This document shows, piece by piece, positions 49,791 to 57,454 of a stretch of DNA of 64,000 nt (the stretch's first letter is position 1; the number at the start of each line of letters is the position of its first letter). Origin of the DNA: an uncultured Nitrospirota bacterium (GTDB lineage Bacteria > Nitrospirota > Nitrospiria > Nitrospirales > UBA8639); NCBI GenBank assembly GCA_937139405.1, contig CAKZPV010000008.1, positions 170,001 through 234,000 of the forward strand. Reading direction: 5' to 3'. Made by a program: the position numbers and the translations under genes. The notes beneath the pieces were generated by a model. That model was not told where the DNA came from and searched no databases. It was given only the letters and a program-made list of their open reading frames with translations.

Positions 49791-51239
49791 ATGCCATCAC
49801 CCACTGTAAAGTTATTGGGGACTAAAGGAATGTCCAGGTGGAATGGTGTATGGAGTAGGCGGTTCATAAAGATCTTTCACCGACTTGTCCTCCGGGTCAA
49901 AGAAGCCATCAGTTGTGACCTTATGGTGGTATTAGCAAAGTCTGAGAAAATACGGCATTGGTATTTGCATCACCTCTATTTAGATGAGTTGAAAATAGTT
50001 GATCATATAGTTCAATTTGGGCCCGAGGAAATTCAAGACATACTTAACGACGATCTCTGGTTGAAGAACTTGATGATGAATTATTGGGAATTTGCGGTAG
50101 GGAAAACCTCAGTAACCACCATTCCGTGGGATATTTGCATCCCGATTAGTGATGTCTGCAATGCACGATGTACATTTTGTACTTCTTGGCTAGAGGGGAA
50201 AGAGCAAATTTCTTTACAACAGTTAGATAGATTTGAGCCTATACTTCGATTTGGAAGAAAAGTGGGGCTGGCTGGCCATGGGGAGCCCCTTTCGCATCCC
50301 AACATTATCGATATTTTGGACAGAATCACGTGTTGGATCGATCCCCGGGCAAATTGTTATGTGATTACCAACGGGGTGTACCTCGAATCACTCATGGACA
50401 AATTAATTGCTGCCAGGGTTAGCAATTTTGGAATTAGTTTAAATGCTGCCTCTTCTGTCATTCATCAAAAAGTCATGGGCTTAAAAGTTGGTGCATTTGA
50501 AAAAATCATTGAGTCTATTCAAAAGCTTGTTGCCATAAGAAATTCTGGCCAAGAAATCGGACTGTCGATTAGTATGGTTGTGACGCAACAAAACCTGCAT
50601 GAGGTTGCAGATTTCATAGAATTAGGTCATCGACTAAATGTGAATACCATTCAACTGAAAACCCTTGCAGGTATTGGAGGAGAAATCCCTGGGCTCAATT
50701 ATCACGAACTGCCACCGTATTTGCATCCCGATTTTAAGGTGCTTAGGCAACGTGCTGCTGATGCCATCGGCCATGCTTCCGTGAGCATTCAATCTGATCT
50801 CTTATCATGGGAGACCCCGGTATTTTCTAGGGAATTTCAAAAGAGAATCCACACGTCCCAACTAATTCATATTTCTCGGGAAGAAGCCCAAAAAGATGTT
50901 GAGGTTCGCCGCTATTGGAGCGGACAGGAAAAGTTTGTTGAACGAACCAAGGGAAAGTTGAAAAAGGCTATTGACGATTTTGATGGAAATAACCCTTTTG
51001 ATCGAACACCTCGATATGCTTGTCGCTCTCCTTACCAGACCCTCTATATAAATGATTTTTCATATTCTATGGTTCCCTGTTGTTATATGAATTCTGTCCC
51101 TGGATTTGAAGGAACCTTTTATAATGGTTCTGAAGATTTTATGGAAGAGTGGAATAGCCCTGCCATGGTCGAGCTTCGTCGGCGATTGAATGACGGTCCC
51201 CTGTTCAATATGTGCACAAAATGTCCATCAATCTATTAG
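49791..51239 (+). CDS. Radical SAM protein with SPASM-like C-terminal cysteines
   Basis: 482 residues from ATG 49791 (the TTG six codons earlier is possible; neither has a good ribosome site). The CxxxCxxC [4Fe-4S] motif is CNARCTFC (about residue 128), followed by the Gly-rich GLAGHGEPLSHP. The C-terminus has cysteines in YACRSPYQTLYIND, VPCCYMN and MCTKCPS, resembling a SPASM or twitch auxiliary cluster domain. The N-terminal 110 residues are charged and unassigned. Codon use is AT-richer than neighbours. It is followed by a truncated glycosyltransferase, so a role in modifying a cell-surface glycan or a peptide is possible; substrate unknown. Confidence 0.85.
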   Translation: MPSPTVKLLGTKGMSRWNGVWSRRFIKIFHRLVLRVKEAISCDLMVVLAKSEKIRHWYLHHLYLDELKIVDHIVQFGPEEIQDILNDDLWLKNLMMNYWEFAVGKTSVTTIPWDICIPISDVCNARCTFCTSWLEGKEQISLQQLDRFEPILRFGRKVGLAGHGEPLSHPNIIDILDRITCWIDPRANCYVITNGVYLESLMDKLIAARVSNFGISLNAASSVIHQKVMGLKVGAFEKIIESIQKLVAIRNSGQEIGLSISMVVTQQNLHEVADFIELGHRLNVNTIQLKTLAGIGGEIPGLNYHELPPYLHPDFKVLRQRAADAIGHASVSIQSDLLSWETPVFSREFQKRIHTSQLIHISREEAQKDVEVRRYWSGQEKFVERTKGKLKKAIDDFDGNNPFDRTPRYACRSPYQTLYINDFSYSMVPCCYMNSVPGFEGTFYNGSEDFMEEWNSPAMVELRRRLNDGPLFNMCTKCPSIY

Positions 51240-51253
51240 AGTGTAGAAGATCG

Positions 51254-51382
51254 ATGGAAAACGATCTCCTGTCAGCGAAGGCAATGCCATTTCTATCCGT
51301 TGTTGCAGCGTTCAGAAATGATGATCATGCGGGAGACCCTCTTATTCGGACTCAAATCTTTATTCATAGTTTTTCGCATTAG
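51254..51382 (+). pseudogene. Truncated glycosyltransferase remnant
   Basis: A 42-codon frame starting 14 bases after the radical SAM stop encodes MPFLSVVAAFRNDDHAGDPL and then RTQIFIHSF, the N-terminal start of a GT2-like glycosyltransferase family (the usual pattern is VV.SRNDDHGG..L.R...F). It then stops abruptly at TAG 51380-51382. The rest of the enzyme is absent: the sequence runs into repeat copy B. It is a 5' remnant of a neighbour once co-transcribed with the radical SAM gene. Confidence 0.6.
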
Positions 51383-51519
51383 TGTGAGTTGTACCACCTC
51401 CCTTCAGAAATCCGGCTCATCACCTAGGCTGACCGACCCGCGCGCCACCAAAAGCCGCGGTCTGCCTTGACGCATTCTTCCAGGCAACCTAATCCTGACG
51501 GGTGCAACTGCTTCACCTC

Positions 51520-51740
51520 TCAGGATTCCGGTTCAGTTCCTGAGTCGCCACACTCCGCCTTTGTCCGGATCCCCACTCACACATCACATTGGAGCGCCAG
51601 GCTGGCCCAATCCAGGGAAAATGAGGCCGTCCGACCGCACTCGCAAAATGCTCGCTCGCCTGGCGGACAGCGAAATCCGAGGATTGTTCCGTTTATGAGT
51701 TCTTTGGTACGTTCGGGCTCAGGCGAAAAGGCCGTTAATT
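51520..51740. repeat. Dispersed repeat, copy B
   Basis: Second copy, same orientation as copy A. 51619-51724 is identical over 106 bp to 49421-49526; weaker similarity extends left. The right border falls about 12 bases before the duplicated lolD tail begins. Confidence 0.75.
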
Positions 51741-51751
51741 AATTCCTATTC

Positions 51752-52015
51752 GCCACCGTCGCTCGCGCACTTATACGTCAACCTGATCTAGTTCTGGCGG
51801 ATGAACCCACAGGCAATTTGGATACCCACACAGGGGAAGAACTCTTTGCATTGTTACGAAAATTAAATGAGACTCATGGGACCGCGTTCATTATCGTCAC
51901 TCATAACAAAAAACTCTCCCATGAAACCGATCGCATAATCCACCTCCAAGACGGCCAAATTCTTGAAGACCGAAATCTCAAAGAATTCCATTCACAAATG
52001 ACCATCGAATAGTGT
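51752..52015 (+). pseudogene. Duplicated 3' end of lolD
   Basis: In frame from 51752 this reads ATVARALIRQPDLVLADEP and continues to a stop, matching LolD from just after the LSGGEQQR signature to its end (ten or so differences in about 80 residues), with a different C-terminal extension (NLKEFHSQMTIE). It has Walker B but no Walker A, Q-loop or signature, and no own ribosome site, so cannot make a working ATPase. DNA identity is near 80%, so it is either an old partial duplication or the tail of a foreign or ancestral lolD left by recombination. Confidence 0.85.
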
Positions 52016-52210
52016 TCCCGTCAGAATTAATGAAAAAAAACTGTGGACTGTTTTATTTGATTTTTTCATTCCTCAATTTACTGAAAACCCATTTCTATAT
52101 CTGACCATCGTCAAAAATCACTCAACATAATTGATACAATGGATATTTTCGAGAATTAATAAAAAAGATTCGTGTCCAAGTGGTTGTAAACTTAATGACA
52201 GTAATATCCC

Positions 52211-52240
52211 TTGATAACTATACCGGCTAGACGGTATAGT
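52211..52240 (+). promoter_or_regulatory. Promoter of the TetR-SHC gene
   Basis: TTGATA (52211-52216), an 18-base spacer and TATAGT (52235-52240) form a good sigma-70 promoter. The predicted start, 6-8 bases after the -10, falls at 52247-52249, that is on the ATG at 52248. No Shine-Dalgarno sequence exists, so the mRNA is probably leaderless. Confidence 0.65.
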
Positions 52241-52241
52241 T
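52216..52241. promoter_or_regulatory. TetR-type operator overlapping the promoter
   Basis: Perfect inverted repeat with 10-bp arms AACTATACCG and CGGTATAGTT (52216-52225 and 52232-52241) and a 6-base centre. ACTATACCG-type half sites are common in TetR/AcrR-family operators. It covers the whole spacer and the -10, so bound protein would block RNA polymerase. It lies 6 bases before the gene whose product carries a TetR domain. Confidence 0.7.
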
Positions 52242-52247
52242 CATTTC

Positions 52248-54788
52248 ATGTCTCTTTCAACGCGACAATCAATTCTTGAAACAGCCTTAGATGTATTAAT
52301 GAAAGATGGAGTCGGGGCTTTGACGTTAGAGCGCGTAGCTCGAGACGCCGGCCTGAGTAAAGGTGGATTGCTCTACCATTATGAAGGCAAGGAACAGTTA
52401 CTTGAAGGCCTCATTGAGCTGCTTATACGAGATTGGGATCATGGTCAAATTCATGCCGATGCAACCATACCCACACGTCAGGGTCCGTCTTCGTCATATT
52501 CGTCGACCACTCTTGAATCAGATGTGGTTGAAAATTCCCAGACGGACCACTCCCCTCTCCGCGGACAGGAAATTGCTTCCATCCTCATGGCAGCTCGCGC
52601 GATAAATCCTCAGTTGCTTGAGCCTATTCAAAAGCGTTACGGAAACTGGCAGAACATCGTACGGGCGAACGGTCGTGGATCCATTCGACCTCTAATGGCG
52701 CGTCTCGTCACCATGGGGCTTTGGTTCAGTGAAGCCCTTGGACTCGCAACACCAACCCACGAGCAACAAGAGGGTCTTGCTCAGGAGATTCAATCCCTCA
52801 TGGAACAGAAAGAGAGTACACGTGAGCCCTCTGGTTCGATCGCTTCCAGGCAATCTCCAGATACCCTTAATACCACCAAATCCACACCTGCGGGCTTACA
52901 AGAACTTGAATCCCTAGCTAACCAATCTCTGGAGCATTCCGGACAGTCTCTCTTGGGTAAGCAAGACATCCAAGGGTTCTGGCAGGGCGATCTCACCGCC
53001 GACACCACATTGGAATCTGACTACATTCTCTTATTGCTTTGGCTATATCCGCCCGACGCAGGTAAATGGAATAGCACTATCCAAGCAAAAGTCGACAAGG
53101 CGATGCCCACCATCCTCGACCGACAGCTTCCCGATGGTGGTTGGAATATCTATTTAGAAGGACCAGCTGAAGTCAATGCAACCACTCGCGCATACGTTGC
53201 ACTTCGAGTTGGGGGATATACACCTGAAAATCCCATCATGCAGCGAGCCCGTGAACGCATCCTAGCCCTCGGCGGCCTGCAAGCGACCAATAGTTATACG
53301 AAAAATAATCTTAGCATGTTTGGACTTTTCCCTCGAAAATATACCCCGAGCGTACCTCCTGAACTTGTCCTCATCCCTGGGAACATCTTGTATGAAATTT
53401 CTTCTTGGAGCCGTGCCATTGTCGTCCCGCTCTCCATCATCAAAGCCTCAGGAATACAACACTGTGTACCTGGCAATTGGAACATTGAGGAATTGTTCTT
53501 GCCGAAACGAAAGCTTACCCTTCCCCGAAAAGACCCGTTTTCTATCATGTTTCATCAGGCCGACAAAGTATTGAAACTGTGGGAAAAGCGTGGACTCAAA
53601 GACATCCGGGCTAAGGCCATCCGCGAAGCCGAGAAGTGGATGTTGGATCACATGCGATTCACGGATGGCCTAGGAGCCATTTTTCCAGGAATGATGTATG
53701 CCCTCATGGCAATGGATGCTCTGGGGTACGAGCGTGATCATCCAGACTTCATTGACACACTTCACCAGCTGGAAGGACTTATTCTCGAACGAGAAGACAC
53801 CTTACAATTTCAACCAAGCTTGTCACCAGTGTGGGATACCGCAATTGCGATGTTCTCATTAGGAGAACTTGGAATTGGTGAATCAGAAGCCATGCGGCAT
53901 GGTGCAGATTGGCTGCTCAGCAAAGAAGTGCGTCGGAGAGGAGACTGGTCTGTTAAACGCCCAAAACTCCAGCCTGGAGGATGGCCCTTTCAGTTTGCCA
54001 ACGAACTCTATCCTGACATCGACGATACCGCGATGGTCCTCCTCGCCCTCCAGCATGCGAAGGCATCAGATACCGACCGTCAAACTCGCGTTGAAAATCG
54101 TGCGATAAACTGGTTGATCGGCATGCAATCTTCCGATGGTGGGTGGGCGGCCTTTGACGTCGATAATAATTGGGCCTTACTCAATAAAGTCCCCTTTGCA
54201 GATCATAATGCCATGCTGGACCCAAGCTGCCCGGACATCACAGGGCGTGTGTTAGAGGCACTCTGTCGTCGAGGGTACACTCATAGCCATAAGGTGATTG
54301 CCAGTGCTGTTCAGTATCTTTTGAGTCAGCAAGAACCTAACGGCAGTTGGTATGGCCGCTGGGGAGTCAATTATACGTATGGAACATTCCTCGCGCTTCG
54401 CGGGCTCGAAGCAAGTGGCTCACCATCGGCTGTTCCTACGATCCAACGGGCAGCGATATGGGTTCGCTCTGTTCAAAATCAAGACGGAGGTTGGGGGGAA
54501 AGCTGTGCAAGCTATGAACAACATGAATTTATTGCGGCATCTAGCACCCCTTCCCAAACAGCTTGGGCTTTGCTCGCGTTGGTCTCTGCTGGTGACAAGA
54601 CATCAGAATCTGTTCAACGCGGGATCAACTGGCTACTCACACATCAAGAGCCGAATGGAGGGTGGCACGAAGACTTGATGACAGGAACGGGATTTCCCAA
54701 TGTCTTCTATTTACAATACCATCTATACGCTCACTATTTTCCACTTCTGGCACTCGGGACTTGGCGAGCAGGCTTGAGAACAGATTAA
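52248..54788 (+). CDS. shc: TetR-family regulator fused to squalene-hopene cyclase
   Basis: One uninterrupted frame of 846 residues. Residues 1-55 are a TetR HTH (LERVARDAGLSKGGLLYHYEGKE in part: ARDAGLSKGGLLYHY). Residues about 105-175 resemble a TetR C-terminal ligand/dimer domain (LLEPIQKRYGNW, LVTMGLWFSEALGL). A polar linker (about 185-215) leads to a complete class II cyclase, about 217-846: KQDIQGFWQGDL, the catalytic DIDDTA (590-595), QW repeats (QLPDGGWN, QSSDGGWAAFD, QNQDGGWGE, QEPNGGWHE) and the terminal NVFYLQYHLYAHYFPLLALG. It should cyclise squalene to hopene at the membrane. No hpn genes adjoin it. An internal start near Met 185 for free cyclase is possible. Confidence 0.93.
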   Translation: MSLSTRQSILETALDVLMKDGVGALTLERVARDAGLSKGGLLYHYEGKEQLLEGLIELLIRDWDHGQIHADATIPTRQGPSSSYSSTTLESDVVENSQTDHSPLRGQEIASILMAARAINPQLLEPIQKRYGNWQNIVRANGRGSIRPLMARLVTMGLWFSEALGLATPTHEQQEGLAQEIQSLMEQKESTREPSGSIASRQSPDTLNTTKSTPAGLQELESLANQSLEHSGQSLLGKQDIQGFWQGDLTADTTLESDYILLLLWLYPPDAGKWNSTIQAKVDKAMPTILDRQLPDGGWNIYLEGPAEVNATTRAYVALRVGGYTPENPIMQRARERILALGGLQATNSYTKNNLSMFGLFPRKYTPSVPPELVLIPGNILYEISSWSRAIVVPLSIIKASGIQHCVPGNWNIEELFLPKRKLTLPRKDPFSIMFHQADKVLKLWEKRGLKDIRAKAIREAEKWMLDHMRFTDGLGAIFPGMMYALMAMDALGYERDHPDFIDTLHQLEGLILEREDTLQFQPSLSPVWDTAIAMFSLGELGIGESEAMRHGADWLLSKEVRRRGDWSVKRPKLQPGGWPFQFANELYPDIDDTAMVLLALQHAKASDTDRQTRVENRAINWLIGMQSSDGGWAAFDVDNNWALLNKVPFADHNAMLDPSCPDITGRVLEALCRRGYTHSHKVIASAVQYLLSQQEPNGSWYGRWGVNYTYGTFLALRGLEASGSPSAVPTIQRAAIWVRSVQNQDGGWGESCASYEQHEFIAASSTPSQTAWALLALVSAGDKTSESVQRGINWLLTHQEPNGGWHEDLMTGTGFPNVFYLQYHLYAHYFPLLALGTWRAGLRTD

Positions 54789-55026
54789 ATTGCTATTTTT
54801 CTCTAAATTTTATCAAGTAACTTTTTCCGGACATCGCTCCCAGAAGCTTGTTCTTGTTTTCTTTACCCGATTTACTCGTACCAATATCACTCTTTTTTTC
54901 TTCCTGATTCCTCTAATGCAAATTGCCACCTTCATTTTTTCCTCGATCTATTTTCCAACAAGCTAAATTCTCGGAAACTACTGCTTTAAAAAATTTCAGT
55001 TTGTGAGAATGGGAATACGAGACAAA
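54789..55026. other. AT-rich gap between convergent genes
   Basis: About 240 bases after the cyclase gene. T-rich on the plus strand; no gene or RNA seen. The shared terminator lies at its right end. Confidence 0.5.
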
Positions 55027-55064
55027 AAAAGGGATGTTCATGTTTAATGAACATCCCTTTTCCT
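55024..55064. terminator. Bidirectional intrinsic terminator
   Basis: 11-bp perfect stem GGGATGTTCAT/ATGAACATCCC (55031-55041 and 55047-55057) with a 5-base loop, flanked by an A-run on the left and a T-run on the right, so it has a U-tract in both directions. It serves the convergent cyclase and lipoprotein genes. Confidence 0.85.
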
Positions 55065-55141
55065 AAAGCATTGCATGTGAATAGTCTGAGTAAAAGTCCT
55101 AGACGACTGGCCATCTACCCTCAAAGCCTCACAACAAAACA

Positions 55142-55924
55142 CTATGGTGAGGCGGTAATACGACCTTTGATTTCATCAAATGTGGCCTTGGGGATCACAT
55201 TTTTGGCCACTAATTCCCCGCGCAATCGATAGGGACGATTAGCCACCACTTCGGCAGACATTTCTCGGCTCAAACCTAAAGTTAACACCAGATCACTAAC
55301 TGAGGCCTTATTGATATTCACTAGATCACCACCGACTTTTGGAATCATTGGGAGTGAGGCAATCTTTGGTGCCTGAGGCTTTGAAGACATATCAGTCTTG
55401 GAAGGCATGGAGGAAGACACCTTGGGCTTAGCGTCCCCAGCCTTGCTAGTGGAAGACATAGCTGGCACGCCACCTCCCCTGGCCTTTCCCATCACAGATC
55501 CAGTGCCATCATGCAATTCCTTGAGTTCTTTTTTATACCGCAAGACATCCTTTACCAGCGCTTTGTTTCGTACTCTCGCGCTATGGTATTGCTTTGTAAG
55601 AACCCGCAACTTTGAACTCAGCTCAGCCTTTTCTTGATCCAGCTCTCGTTCACGGGTTTCTAATAAGGTATGTTCGTTTTTTCGCCCTTCCTTGATGCGT
55701 TGTACTTCCGTGGTCATCATTTCTAAGTCAGTGGAAATCTTTTCATTTAAACCTTTAAGATTGCGAATTTGCTCTTCAAGCGCCTCCTGATGCATACGAC
55801 CTTTTTCCAACTCAGCCTTCGCTGATTCCATATCAGAAACAGCAGCCTCATATTTGCCCGTCGACACTATGCAACCTGAAAGACCTATCGCTAATATTAC
55901 AGCCATCGCGACCCACCGTGCCAT
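55142..55924 (-). CDS. Coiled-coil lipoprotein with ComEA-like HhH domain
   Basis: 260 residues from ATG 55924, which has GAGGAGG six bases upstream. The signal peptide ends in a lipobox LSGC (Cys about 18), so it is a lipid-anchored protein. Residues about 25-150 form a long heptad coiled coil, then a Ser/Lys/Pro linker, and the last 70 residues are helix-hairpin-helix: VNINKASVSDLVLTLGLS, AEVVANRPYRLRGELV. This has the form of the ComEA DNA-binding HhH (VNINTA..EL..LPGIG). It might tether DNA to the envelope; competence is suggested by comEC elsewhere but unproven. Confidence 0.85.
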   Translation of the reverse strand: MARWVAMAVILAIGLSGCIVSTGKYEAAVSDMESAKAELEKGRMHQEALEEQIRNLKGLNEKISTDLEMMTTEVQRIKEGRKNEHTLLETRERELDQEKAELSSKLRVLTKQYHSARVRNKALVKDVLRYKKELKELHDGTGSVMGKARGGGVPAMSSTSKAGDAKPKVSSSMPSKTDMSSKPQAPKIASLPMIPKVGGDLVNINKASVSDLVLTLGLSREMSAEVVANRPYRLRGELVAKNVIPKATFDEIKGRITASP

Positions 55925-56140
55925 ATTCGCCTCCTCATCCCTGCTAGAAAGAATATTCATCCGTGAAAAATTGGTTTACTATCCATTGATATGTCGCGTT
56001 GAGACTCCTATGATAAGGATGTATTGCATCCGTCAGGTTATGTCAAGCCACTAGATAATGGGGAGCGTAAAACATCAGGTGCAAAGAAACAGAAGTACCC
56101 ATTTTCCTTCACTAACTATTTACTCCTTACTTTTCACTCG

Positions 56141-56935
56141 TCACCATTCTATGTACCACTCTGGCTTACGGTCATTGAGTAGATCATTGTATGGATTGAT
56201 ATGTTTGTCCCGAGCTTGAGTCACATCAATCTCACAGGAAAACAATTCCGGTTCATTCTGTGATGCGCGATGGACAATTTGTCCATTTGGAGCAACGATT
56301 TCACTAAGACCGATAAAGGACAATGGCGATTTGCTTCCACGCTGCTCACAACCAACCCTATTGGCGGTAACGGCAAACACGTGATTTTCTAAGCATCGTG
56401 TTACCATCGCATCAGGACAATGTGGTAATACCAAATTACTTGGGTGACAAAGGATATCAGCGCCTTTGAGAGCTAAGATTCTAGCTGCTTCTGGATAAAA
56501 CCAATCAAAGCAGACCAAGAGTCCAATCTTCGCTATACCAATATCCCACACTTTGAACCCCGTATTGCCCGGACTAAACCAGAGGGTTTCTTCAAAAAAC
56601 AAATGGGTCTTACGATACGTCCCAGCATATCCGTTCGGACCGATTAAAACAGCTGAGTTATAGACGCAATCACGTTCACGCTCCGCCAAGCCCACGACTA
56701 CATGAAGCTCACGCCCTTGAATGGCCTGCTCTAGCTGCTGACACACTGGACCCGTGGGGATGTCTTCCGCCAACTCACATGCTTCGTCTTTAGTAAGGAA
56801 TTGGTATCCCGACAGGGCTAATTCGGGAAAAACCAAGAGATCTCCTTGGAAATTATCAATGGCATGGATAATCGATTCCAAATTGCGTTGTGTTTCGCCA
56901 AACCGCGGGGCAAATTGAAAAAATCCGACTTTCAT
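56141..56935 (-). CDS. Carbon-nitrogen hydrolase (nitrilase superfamily)
   Basis: 264 residues from ATG 56935 (AAGGA upstream). A longer frame would start inside the terminator of the next gene. The Glu-Lys-Cys triad is visible: VFPELALSGYQF (Glu), YRKTHLFFEE (Lys) and GLLVCFDWFYPEAAR (Cys). Such enzymes hydrolyse amides such as N-carbamoylputrescine or omega-amides; the exact substrate cannot be told. It has no signal peptide, so it acts in the cytoplasm. Confidence 0.92.
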   Translation of the reverse strand: MKVGFFQFAPRFGETQRNLESIIHAIDNFQGDLLVFPELALSGYQFLTKDEACELAEDIPTGPVCQQLEQAIQGRELHVVVGLAERERDCVYNSAVLIGPNGYAGTYRKTHLFFEETLWFSPGNTGFKVWDIGIAKIGLLVCFDWFYPEAARILALKGADILCHPSNLVLPHCPDAMVTRCLENHVFAVTANRVGCEQRGSKSPLSFIGLSEIVAPNGQIVHRASQNEPELFSCEIDVTQARDKHINPYNDLLNDRKPEWYIEW

Positions 56936-56950
56936 ATACCACAGTCCTTC

Positions 56951-56987
56951 ACAAAAAAAGGCGGGTAGAGTTGCCCCTACCCGCCTT
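56951..56987 (-). terminator. Terminator of the SmbP-like gene
   Basis: 12-bp perfect stem (56976-56987 with 56956-56967, 8-base loop) followed on the minus strand by seven U residues (56958-56952). It ends the cytochrome/rhodanese/SmbP transcript before the hydrolase gene. Confidence 0.85.
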
Positions 56988-57011
56988 TGCAAGAATATGC
57001 AAGGCTAAGGA

Positions 57012-57368
57012 TTACTGAACTTCTTTCATATGCATCACCGCACTCTTGGCATGCTTCGTCCCAACTTCTGCATGCCCTTGCTTGCCATGGTTCACGGCTT
57101 CCATAAGTTCATGAACACCTTCGTCTAAATGAGGGTTTTTCACCTCTTTTTGTGCAGCTTGCGCATGGGTCAACGCCTCTTGCGCATGATCGACCAAGGC
57201 ATCGGCATGGCCCATACCACCATGCTCTGCGGCACCTTCGGCGTGAGCAATCGCTTCAGCGACATGAGGGTTACCACCAGCCATAGCCAGTGAGCCCCAA
57301 GTGCCCACCGTAAGTAAAGCGAACATGCCAACTAGGCCCAATCCTTTGACCAACATTGCAATACGCAT
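57012..57368 (-). CDS. SmbP-like histidine-rich metal-binding protein
   Basis: 118 residues from ATG 57368 (AAGGAGG upstream); a signal peptide (LVKGLGLVGMFALLTVG, cleavage near LAMAG). The mature part has repeated His motifs every 7-11 residues (HVAEAIAHAEGAAEHGGMGHA, in part: AIAHAEGAAEHG; VDHAQEALTHAQ; NHGKQGHAEVG; KHAKSAVMHMK). This is the pattern of SmbP, a periplasmic copper-binding four-helix protein first described from Nitrosomonas europaea. Metal buffering for the neighbouring cytochrome/rhodanese genes is inference. Confidence 0.85.
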   Translation of the reverse strand: MRIAMLVKGLGLVGMFALLTVGTWGSLAMAGGNPHVAEAIAHAEGAAEHGGMGHADALVDHAQEALTHAQAAQKEVKNPHLDEGVHELMEAVNHGKQGHAEVGTKHAKSAVMHMKEVQ

Positions 57369-57454
57369 CCCTGACCTCCTTATGATAATAGTAGAAAACC
57401 CACGCATCTCATGCGAGAAATACTTTCTTATCCTCTCATGCCATCCCAACAAGA

